The notes under the pieces: generated by a model
Database searches by the model: none
Told to the model about the DNA's origin: nothing
What the model saw: the letters and a program-made list of their open reading frames with translations, nothing else
Part shown: piece by piece, positions 47,901 to 59,900 of the stretch
How the letters are laid out: every line of letters begins with the position of its first letter
How positions within the stretch are numbered: position 1 is the stretch's first letter
NCBI RefSeq assembly: GCF_902806685.2
Contig: NC_048553.1
Span: 12,257,440 to 12,321,439, forward strand
Length of the DNA stretch: 64,000 nucleotides
Source: Maniola hyperantus
Taxonomy: Eukaryota; Arthropoda; Insecta; Lepidoptera; Nymphalidae
Direction of reading: 5' to 3'
Program-made: the position numbers and the translations under genes

Positions 47901-50900
47901 CGCGAACCTATCTGTTTAAATTTGTATTGTGCACTAAAATTTAGAGTCTTTAAATGTGAAAGTCATGTTACGTTCCTTTTTTAGCATTTTTAAAAAGAAA
48001 AGGACGCAGATACTCTAAATTTAGTTTAGAGTAAGACAAAGGAATCGGTGCCATTGTAACATCAAAGTAAAATACATCGACCTAAATTACCTTGTGTTTC
48101 ACTCTTTGATTTTATTTTTGGTAGTGATGGTCTACTATTCACGTGGCCAACGTGTGGTAATCCCATACTTTAATGTGTAGAAGTATTTAGTAGTAGTAAT
48201 GCACTTCCTTGTAGGCGGACCTCTTCGCCGTGGAGATCCTGAATGGCTACATCTACGTCCACGTGGACCTGGGTTCTGGTGGAGTGAGGGTGAGAGCGTC
48301 TCGGAGAAGAGTGGATGATTCCCACTGGCATGAGTTCCTGATGAGGAGGACTGGCAGAGACGGAAGGGTCACTGTGGATGGTGCTAACGCAGAGTTCAAA
48401 ACTCCTGGTAAGTTCTGAGCTCCTGGTATGAACTTTTCTGGGGACAGATTACGATAAAATGACAGGAGCACTCTCCAGTGTGACGATAGCAATACCTCTG
48501 ATAGGCCGACTATTTGGCAACAAAGTATTGTTGCAACAGAACACCATAAATTCAGCCAATCACAACAATTGCGAGCCTCGATAGCTCAACGGTTGAGGAG
48601 CGGACTGAATTCCGAAAGGTCGGCGGTTCAAACCCATCCGTTGCGCCATTGTCGTACCCACTCCTAGCACAAGCTTTACGCTTAGTTGGAGGGCAAAGAG
48701 GAATATTAGTCTTGATTAGCATGGCTAATATTCTTTAAAAAAATGATGCAGGTTTTCCGGAATAGACCTATCTGGTCTCCAGTCTTCGTCATCGATAGAC
48801 GTCCGTTGCTGGACCCAGGTTTTTGGTAGGGACTTCCACAAGCTACGCTCCTGAGTCGTCTGAATCCAGCGGTTCCCTTCAGGTCGTTTTTAGCGTTCCG
48901 TACCTCAAAAGGAAAAACAGAACCCTTATAAGACCACTTTGTTGTCTATCGGTCTGTCAAGAAACCTACAGGGTACTTCCCGTTGACCTAGTATCATGAA
49001 ATTTGGCAGGTAGTCTTATAGCAGACATAAGGGGGAAAATCTGAAAACCATGAATTTGTGGTTACATCACACAAAAAAAAATTGTGGTCATGAACTAATA
49101 ATTACTATTTTCAATTTTCATAGTAGATAACAATATCAAGTGGGATATCATATGAAAGGACTTCATCTGTGCATTCTAAAACAGATTTTTATTTATTTGT
49201 ATGCATCATAGTTTTTGATTTATCGTGCAAAATGTCAAAAATTACGACTGTAGTACGGAACCCTCGGTGCGTGAGTCTGACTCGCACTTGGCTGTTTTTT
49301 TTTCTAAATAATTTTGGTCTATTAAGATTTTTATACCGGTCCATAGTTGCGTTACTTGTCAAGATTTTTTTTTCTACTTAATACACTAAATGTTGTACAG
49401 GTGAATCCAACCAGCTTGAATTGGATGGCCCATTATTTGTTGGGGGGCTCGGTTCAGAGTACTCCGCCTCAAGAACACCAGCTGCGCTATGGACTGCTGC
49501 GCTGAGACAAGGATTCGTTGGATGCATCCGGGACCTGGTGCTGAACGGGAAACCTCAGGACCTTACAGCTTATGCAAGGCAGCAGGATTCTGGTGAGTAA
49601 AGACAATATTCATATGCGACCAGGCTCTTTTTGCACTTGAATGACATTGACAGGGGGGCACCCCTCCACCTCCCATGGCCCCACCAACCTCTCGGTTATA
49701 TGGGCCGAATTGCGGGAGGGCGTCTGTTCGGTACTTGCTCTTGGCATTTTCCCGGGGCGCCTTCTTGACTCTCTACAAATTATTTTGTCTCTTCCTTGTC
49801 CCTTCCGCTCACTCTGCCCCCCTTGGGGGCCAGACGTCACTAGCACAGCTGAGATCCCCGCGGCTGCTCCTCCGTGGTGCCAGCCTGGCACCTGTATGCC
49901 CCGTATTGACAGGGGGGCGCTGTTGGAGAACAAAGGCCTAGACTATTCAAACAAGAACAAAAGGGACACTTGACGGCAACGTTAGTTCTGATTATCGAAA
50001 CGCGCCAAAAGAGCCTTGTCGCACTGTATATTCATATCACACGATATGAGAGGAGATCCGTGCTCAGTAGTGGGCCGGCAATGGGTTGATTATGATGATA
50101 TTATACATACGATACTGGAACATCCCCAGGCGATGTAGACATGCACAATGCTTTTAAATTTTCTGTAGGTATACTTGGTAAAACAAAAAATTGCGCTTCT
50201 CTAATTAGTTGTTCAAAAATTCTCTCATGAGAGGATTCAGTTAAAAATAATATGCTCCTGATTCTAGTTAGGTACCTACGGTCTTGGTATCAATTGATTT
50301 TTCAATGATGTTGATTTCTCCAGGACGAAACTCAACCAAATCATTTTTTGAACCTCGACGTTTTGTATCAGGGACCCTGTAGAAGCAAAAATGTATTAAT
50401 TTATTGGAACAGGCGAGAGTTGAGATATTTATTTATATTGTGCTCATTTTATAATGATGTCAGTAGTGAATCTGGAAAAGACGTAACGTATTCATTAGTT
50501 GAAAACTGTAAACGAGCATATTTTGCCGCAAATAATATGTTTATAGAGAGATTATTTTCGCTATATCGTTTGCAATTTTATTTAAAATAAATCTTTTAAG
50601 TTAGTTTGAATATTACTTATTTAGAGAATTTAATTTTTAATTGTGTTGTCTCTGTTCAAAAGTTCACGCTTACTAATGAATACGATCAACTTTGTTGTAG
50701 TTTTCAATATTGTGTTTCTGAGATTTTAATAACATCAGTTTTTTCATTTTTTACAAATTGTGAAGTTTTCTTTATTTTATTTGTTTGGCAATTTTTGGTG
50801 TGTACTCTGTAGAAACAAAGTTCAAACCTCGGGCCTTGACCTTGAGCGGGGTGCTATGTCCAACACGTTGTGGGATATATAAATAGGATCAATAATACTC

Positions 50901-53900
50901 AGTTCATCTTGTTGATTTACATTTTTTTTTCGCAAGTTTGTCAGTTTTCGGGTAATAATTGTTTCTACCGGGATTTTCAGCTTTGGAATATTTATAATAA
51001 CTATCTTCACGACTACCTAACAGCTTTTTTTGCAGTGGGTAACTTTGGATTTAACTTACATTTTTTCTCTTATTCCAGCATCAGTCAGGCCAGCATGCCA
51101 CGTGTTAATGAAGCAATGCGTCAGTTCGCCCTGCCAGCACGGCGGGGTGTGCTCCGAGGGGTGGAACCGAGCGTTGTGTGATTGCTCTGCTACTAACTAC
51201 GGGGGACCCACTTGTGGACGAGGTAAATCCAATGACGGATTAACTCTAAAGTAAACTAGGCACGTGCCTAGGGGCGAGATATTACGAAGGGGAGCGCGCG
51301 ATCATGTAGAGTTCCATTACGTGCACTACCTAATTATCCTTACTAAGTCATATTATCTTGGAGTGGCCGAAACTGCCTCTTCTTTAATATAGCAAAGTGA
51401 TTTGATGTTCTTCACTCGTTCACAATATAAATAGTATAACCACCAACAACCAGCTATGCAATGAGACGTTTCCTCGTTCTTTTGAAATTAGTTGCCTTTA
51501 GGCAGAGCACTCTCAACATTTAATCCGCCTCTGGGTAAATCACTATTTTTGTACAAAATAAATTGTGTTTGTGTGTGTGTGTGTGTGAATGGATTTGTGT
51601 AAATAAAAGAAAACTAAGGCTCATCATCATTATATATTTTTATCATTGCGATAAAACTTTTACACGAGTGCCAAAAATAAAGCATACTTAAAGTTTTCAG
51701 GGGTCATGTATGGGAGTTCCTGTACTCCACCATAACTGCTAAGTGCCTAAACAGATTTGGGTGAATGGGGTGTCGTTAGATATCATCAAATTAAAAAAAA
51801 AACATAATTTGGCACCATTTTCAAATATGATTTTTTAAACTTTTTAGTTCATTTTTTTGCAGGGCGGTCGTATTTTTAATTTTTTTTTAATTAAATTTGT
51901 TACGTATTGGAATCGATATCTTTTTCTTGCAGAATCACCAACAATACTCTTCAATGGCAGCCAGCACCTCACAGCAGCACTGGGGCCAGAGCACGTCACC
52001 CAAACTGAAGAGCTCCTGCTTCGGTTCCGGACGGGCAAGGCTGGACTGTTACTGCGTACAGCGTCCGAGCATTCTGCGGACAGGATAGAACTGGCTGTGG
52101 CCGCTGGAAGGGTTAGAGCGAGTGTCAGATTGGGGGATCGAGAAAAGGTTAGTTTTAATTTTTCTCTCTCTTGATTCTGAACTGAACTAAAAAAATATTT
52201 TTTATACCACAATTCACAACAAGCGACCGCTCATGGTATTCAATGGCCCTGTCCATACGAAGTAATATATAAGTAAATTCGACGTATTTTTATTCCTCCA
52301 GAATCTTCTCGCTGGCAGCAACGTGGCGGATGACAAGTGGCACACTGTCCGCTTCTCGCGACGAGCTTCGAACCTCAAGCTGCAGGTAGACGGAGGCCAG
52401 CCAGTACGCGGTACGTTATGTACGTATGCACGGGACGCACCCGCACCATTTTGTTTTCACCCTTATAGTAGTGGATATAAGGTTGGTTTTCATTTGACAT
52501 TATTACGCTAAATTATCTAAAGGAATAAACAATCCTGAAAATGAAGTAGGTGAATCTGATGTTAGAGTAGCTAAACGTGTAGAAAGTACCTTAAATAGTA
52601 TAGAAAAAAAGTAGCAGTGATAAAAAAGAAGGATTTACAACAATCAAAACAAACAAGACAGTTAATAATGATGAAGAAAGAAATCAAGATAAAAACAAAA
52701 TTTTATTATCTACAGCTTTTTATTGAATCTTACAAAATATGGAGTAAATGTACGTCTCAACAAAACACATAATCAGAAAAAACAAAAAAAAATATGAAAT
52801 ACGTAGCAAACTGAAAAAGAAGTCTCATCAGCAACTATTTTGCTAGTTATTAAAAACTTAATAACCTTACATTATTACAACCACAATAATAGGTAGCTAA
52901 TAACATAACAATAGAAAGTAGTTATAACACCAATAGTTTAATAATTGCACTTAATTTCATTATTATTTCTATAAATTGGAAATATCTAGTTTTGGAAACT
53001 AATTTAATTTAAAGACTAATAGAATGAGACAAAAATGTTCATATTGTTCGTGCAATTATAAATCTTAAGACCGTTTTATTATCATTTTGATGTTCTACAA
53101 AAGTATCCTTAGATGTTTTAGCTCCTGTTAGCTGTAGATAGTCGCTTTATCGTATTTTTATTTTGTTCTAGCTGGCACTTGATACCTTCACCTCTTAGTT
53201 GTTCTGCTTTAATTTCTTCCTCGTAGATTACTTCATTTAATTTTCTTGTAGCTTAACTATTAATCTTACCTATTGGCGCTAAATCGGTATTACTACTTGT
53301 TCTTTTAATTTCAATCATCACTGGCAAAAGAATCTTGTCATTTTCATTAATAAGTAGATTAGTTAACTTGAATTTAAAAAATGAAAGCACAAGTAGTAAC
53401 AATACACCTACAATACAATACACAGTTACAAATTGTTTAGTTGTAAGAATTAATTTAAGATATTTAACTAAATAGTAGTTTCTACAAATTTATTAAGCTC
53501 GTGTAATATTTGATACACTGTAGTTTGTCACAAATCACCTTAAACTCTTCAAGTTTTTGGAACTATACATTTAATATCTTTAAGTAACAATATAGCTTGG
53601 CTATTGCTATGCAAAATATATCTTCCGGCTGAAAGACTCTGTGTAAATACATTTGAAAACTGGCTGCTAAATGTAAATTTTAATATCTTATAAATAGAAA
53701 ATTACTCCTTCGCACAGAAATTTGTTACCCTATCCAAATTCTGAAATGATATCTGACCTAACTTCACTCACAATTTCGTTGTTATCTAAGTACAATATTT
53801 CATTCGTGGATGAAGTTAATTGTAGCTGAAATTCTTTAAGAATTTGGATAGCGTAATACTGTATGAACAACTAGATCTAGAAGTTAGAAATACTTCATCA

Positions 53901-56900
53901 GAATTACTTACTATGCGAAGAAGTAATATTTTATTTTTGAGATTGGATCATTTACTTTGCTAGTTTCTATTATTTCAACGTCAATGTTGTGTTTTAATGT
54001 GTTCTCATTATAATTACCTCTTTTATCAATAATTTTGATTTGTTTTCCAGCTGAAACTATTCTAGGAAAAGCTTCTACTTTAGAAATATCGACACTGCAT
54101 TTAGGAGGTTTGTACCACCCCGAAGAAGAAATCCAAATGACATCAACTTTACCCAATTTCGTTGGATATCTTCAAAAGTTTATTTTCAATGGAATAAAAT
54201 ACATAGATATGGCCAAAACGCTCGGGATCGGAGTGAGTGATGAAAACAACAATATTTATGATGCTTCAAACATAATTTTCAATGGAAAATTCGTGAAACC
54301 AGATTCATTAAATGTCTATAAATCGGTCACATTTAAGTCAAAACATACCTACGCTGGATTACCATTACTAAAAGCTTATGGAAATACATATTTAGACTTT
54401 TATTTCCGAACGACTGAAATGGATGGACTATTATTTTACAATGGAGGAAAGAAGCAGGATTTCATAGCTGTGGAATTAGTAAATGGTCACATACACTGTG
54501 TTTTCAACCTTGGGGATGGAGTGGTGACTATGAAAGATAAGATAAAAAGCTTCCTCAATGATAACAGATGGCATACGGTGTCCATAAGAAGACCAACACC
54601 GAAAGTTCATACAATGCAAGTTGATGAGGATTTGGAAATGCACACGACAAGTAAGTTTATATTCATGTTTTTGAAAATTCAAAGAGTAACAATTTGAGCT
54701 AGTGAAGAAATCTTATAGTTTTTGGACAATCAAGTTTTATTTCACAACACCTACTTGAACTTGAAACTTTTTCTGTGTAAAAAGTAAGCCATCCTCTCGA
54801 ACTCAAGCATGTTTGTCGTATCAAAGGTTCATTAGTCAGTCTCCAAGAAGAAAAATCAATGGCATAGACAGAACATAATAATAACGTTGTTAATGTTTGT
54901 AAAATATAAAGAGCCTTTGGCTTACTTTACTATCTTTACTTTTGCAGTAATGTTAATTTTTCAGGTTCAAATCTAATGTTGGAATTAGACAGTGTACTGT
55001 ACGTGGGTGGAGTACCGAAAGACATGTACACGTCCTTACCAGTGGGAGTTCTATCGAGGCAAGGGTTTGAAGGATGTATGTCCAGTTTGGATCTGCCTGG
55101 TGAATCGCCTTCGTTGATTGAGGATGCCGTGGTTCCTAGTTCCTCTTTAGTATCGGGATGTGAAGGTATCTATATAATTATATTAACTTCATCATCATCA
55201 TCAACCAATAGACGTCCATTGCTGGACATAGGTCTCTTGTAGGGACTTCCACACGCCACGGCCTGAATCCAGCGGCTCGCTGCGACACGTTTGATGTCGT
55301 CCGTCCACCTAGTGGAGGGTCTTCCAACGCTGCGTCTTCCGGTGCGAAGTTGCCATTCAAGCACTTTGGGACCCCAACGTCTATCAGTTGTACGAACTAT
55401 GTGCCCTGCCCATTGCCACTTCAGCTTCGCAACCCGTTGAGCTATGTCGGTTACTCTAGTTCTCCTACGGATTTCCTCATTTTTGATTTGATCACGTAGA
55501 GAAACTCCAAGCATATTTCTTTCCATTATATTAACTAACTGAAAATATCCTTTATAACCAAATGTAGTTTAACAGCTGAATCTTAACCTAATAAATCCAT
55601 AGCAGCACTGAAAATGTTTTTATCATCAACAATATTATCAAGTATACTTAATTTTGTTGTAATTTTAGGTCCTACGAAATGCACTCATAACGCCTGCGCC
55701 AATAAAGGTGTTTGTGTCCAACAGTGGAACACATACGTATGTGATTGTGATTTGACTTCCTTCACTGGTCCTACTTGTTACGATGGTAAGATTATTTGCT
55801 GTGATGGTATGATTTTTCGTACTGCATATTCTTGACCGTCATTAAATTTGCCACCATTGTTCAATTTGAGCATGTTTCATGAGACACTAAGACAGTCAGA
55901 ATAATGTTTCCTTTAAACAAAAAAGTCACTACTTAATAAAAAAAAATCTATCTAATCCATAATAGTAAGAATGCTGAAAATCATATTCTCATCACAAAAA
56001 AACACTCATTTATTTTTTAACTGATAAAATAGAAATTTGAATAACAGTTTTCTCTAGCAATGTGCGAGATCTGAAAAAGCAGCCGTCCTTGCTGGTTCAG
56101 AAAGAGCACTTTGAGCCAGCGGTAGATTCATTTGACGATCACGAAACAAAAACACTTGCAAAACTTTTTTCAATAAAAATATTTTTGTTTCCATTCTTAT
56201 GAGAGCTACCTGATGCAGATCGAAATATTGAATTGATGACACATTAAATGTTCTTATACTGTTTCCAGAATCTATCGCCTACGAGTTCGGTCCCGGTCGA
56301 GGCATCATAACATACACGCACCCACCCAGCGCCGTTGCCGATACTGAAACTGACAAAGTGGCGGTGGGCTTCGTTACCAGCAAGTCTGACGCTGTACTGC
56401 TGAGGATTGAGTCCTCGAATACACAGGATTACATGCAGATGGAAATTGTGAGTTTGCTTCAACAGTTCAAAAGTCAGGTTCAAAGTCGAAAATTGTTGAC
56501 ACACTTCAAACTTGAAAGAAAGATTTCCTTAAAGTTAGTTATTGTTGTAATCGTACTTACTAAATCATCAAATTGCCTCTCACAACTCCATAATTCAATG
56601 GGACTGGGCAGCTCATATGTGCCAGATCACTATTGTGGGTAAAATTGGCTTCTTTTTGAGGCTCGATTGCAGTAAAATGACAGCTGCAATATCACTATCA
56701 CAATATCGCCGTCGCAATCCGTAATTGGTTGACGTTCGCTTGCTATTGGTTACAATGCATTGTTGCAACAAGAATGTCATAAATTCAGCCAATCACAACA
56801 ATTATTGTGATTATATTAATGATTGATGCAGGGTTTTCGGAATCGACTGCTGGACTCCCCAGAATCATCAACACCAGCGTGGTAGGCTGAGGCGACGATG

Positions 56901-59900
56901 GCGTGAGGAATTAGATAAATTTACAGTTAGCTGTCAAAGAAGCACAGAATAATAATGAAGAGTGCTCTGAAGAGCTTTTTGACCTCATTCCAAACGTAGT
57001 GCTGCAAATGTTCATGGGCGGCGGTAATCACTTAACATCGGGTGACCCGCCTGCTCGTTTGCTCGCTAAAAAAAAAATGCTCTGGTGGAAAAATCGGAGG
57101 GAGGCCTTTGCCTAATCGTGGGACAGTACCTACAGGCTAATTAAAAAAAATGTGGTTGGTCTTCTTCTGTTATGATACCACGGTTAGACATTCTATCCGT
57201 GGCATATTTATAGTTCAGACGTTGTGGTCCAGGATAAAATCTAGCTTAGGTTTATGTCTTGAACGCTTTATGAACAGAAAAAAGTAAGTAGGGATAAGCT
57301 GATGCTGTTGGTCTAAAATATGAAGTCCAGCACCATCGTCATCAGATTCGCGGCAACCTGTTCATGGTGTACAACGTGGGTGACGGTGACCACCCCCTGG
57401 GCGACGAGGCGGCGAGGGTGGACGATGGCGCGTACCATGTGGCCAGGTTCACCAGGAACGGCAGCCGAGCGGCGCTGCAGCTGGACAACTATGCTGTTAA
57501 TATCAGACATCCACAGGGTAAGGTCATTTCTAATTTATTGCTTACTAGGTTATGCCCGCGATTTCGTTCGCGTGGACTACTCCAATTTCGAATCCCTATT
57601 TTACCCCCTTAGGGGTTGAATTTTCAAAAATCCTTTCTTAGCGGGTGTCTACGTCATAATAGCTATCTGCATGCCAAATTTCAGCCCGATCCATCCAGTA
57701 GTTTGAGCTGTGCGTTGATAGATCAGTCAGTCAGTCAGTCATCTTTTCCTTTTATATATTTAGATTTGCTTTTTATAGGTTATACAATATTACGTGTTCT
57801 GAGGAGTTGTTTAACCTCATGCCACCCTCCTTTTTTTACAACCACCACACACCACCGTAAGCAATTTCACATAAACTACCATATAACTTTATATATTCTA
57901 TGCCACTGACGTTTAGGTAATATTTAAAAGGCGGTCACTGAAAATCAGCGTTGGGGATCTGGTACCTCAGATATTTGCTCTAGAGGTTTGTGTCTGAGGG
58001 GCCCGACGTCTCAACACAAGCTGAGTGGCCTACCTGTTCGAGGTGTTGCACTGCTGTACAGGACGATATTGCCTACAACCATGTACCACCTATATACCTC
58101 GAATAAACATTATTCTATTCTATTCTATTCTATTCTAAACCACCTGCCTGGTGCACTTCGACCCGTTGCTCGTGCCATTGTGCCAGATCTTTTTCCTCGC
58201 ACATTCAAACCTTTGAACTAATTCCCTTCGTCGGTGTTCTCACGAGATTTCAGCATGAGGTTATTCAATGGGCGGATCAACAAATTCCTGAAAGACCGGT
58301 AACCCTGGCTAAACCCTTTCTGAGAGGAGACTTGTCCTCAGTAGTGAGCTAGCGATAAGCTAATGATTTTGATGATCCTAAACCTGTAGGTATAAATTTT
58401 ATTTCAGGTGGCCAACAATCCTCAATCTTCAACAGCATGTCACGCATCACAATCGGCGGTGGCAACGGTGGTGGTAGATCGTTCAGTGGAGTGGTAGCGG
58501 GCCTGGTGGTGAACGGAGCGCGGCTGTTGGACCTGGCGGCTGCGGCCGATCCCGCTGCGGCTTTACGCGGTGACGTCAGACGAGCTCACACTCCATTGGA
58601 TCGGGATATTAATAGGATGCAACAAGTAAGTCCTTCTAACCTTGAAGATCTTTGGGTGGAGTGGTAGCGGGCCTGGTGGTGAACGGAATGCAGCTGTTGG
58701 ACCTGGCGGCCGCGGCCGATCCCACCGCTGCTTTGCGCGGGGACGTTAGAAGAGCTCACACTCCATTGGTTCGGGCTACTAATAGGATGCAACAAGTAAG
58801 TCCTTCTAACCTTGAAGATCTTTGGGTGGAGTGGTAGGGGGCCTGGTGGTGAACGGAATGCAGCTGTTGGACCTGGCGGCCGCGGCCGATCCCACCGCTG
58901 CTTTGCGCGGGGACGTTAGAAGAGCTCACACTCCATTGGTTCGGGCTACTAATAGGATGCAACAAGTAAGTCCTTCTAACCTTGAAGATCTTTGGGTGGA
59001 GTGGTAGGGGGCCTGGTGGTGAACGGAATGCAGCTGTTAGACCTGGCGGCCGCGGCCGATCCCACCGCTGCTTTACGCGGTGACGTCAGAAGAGCTCACA
59101 CTCCATTGGTTCGGGCTTCTAATAGGATGCAACAAGTAAGTCCTTCTAACTTTGAAGATCATTGAGGGTGAGATCTATAGAGCGTACTCTGACTTAGCTT
59201 AGACTTAAGACAGAGTTAAAACGGGACAGAGCTATATCTCTCACATAAATCTGTCTCCTTTTAACTCAATCTTAAGTCTTAGCAAAGTCAAAGTGCGCTC
59301 TATAGATCTCAGCCTAAGTGGAGTGGTAGGGGTTCACCACCAGGCGGTGGTGAACGAGCGCGGCTGATACTAAAACTAATAGATCTTCACTGATTTTCCA
59401 TATAAGTATAGGTATTTATTTTTATGCCCTGTGGAAAACAATTCAACGGCTGTGAAAATTCCTAAAAAAAGTTTCCCAAACCTATCAAAGAGTTACCTAC
59501 CATAGATTTAATATTTCTAGACACCACCATCCGGCTATGGAGGTCCAGGAGTGCTAGATGAGCTGGTATATTCAGGCGCTGGATCGGGATGCAGGGACGA
59601 TGACGAGGATGCCTGTGTGCTTCCTGAAGGAGGGTCTGGAGACGACCTGATAACACCTGTGTATGTCCCTTCCACGAGACGACCGCCTTCGAAGATGCAC
59701 AAGGTATTTTTAAGATTATCTACCACTAGCTGATGGCCGTGACTTCGTCTGCATGGATTTTCGTGTTTCGAAATTCCCTGGGAACTCTTTGATTTTCCGG
59801 GATAAAAATTTTGCCTATATGTTAATCGTATAGAAACCAAAGGGCCCTTACACGTTAGCCCGTTTCCATCTTAGACTGCAGACAAGGGCTGACTTATGTC

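Noticed and set aside
49610..49973. overlapping 88-110 codon frames on both strands
   Set aside because: They are in a GC-rich element with inverted ends. Frames open on both strands reflect base composition, and no family resemblance was seen.
55170..55526. host gene antisense to neurexin
   Set aside because: KLKWQWAGHIVR and RWTDDIKRVA motifs identify an RTE-type LINE C-terminus, 5'-truncated.
58652..59007. copies 2-4 as used cassette exons
   Set aside because: No pyrimidine tract or in-phase acceptor precedes them; the only AG gives TGA within five codons. I keep them as exon copies unless transcripts show otherwise.
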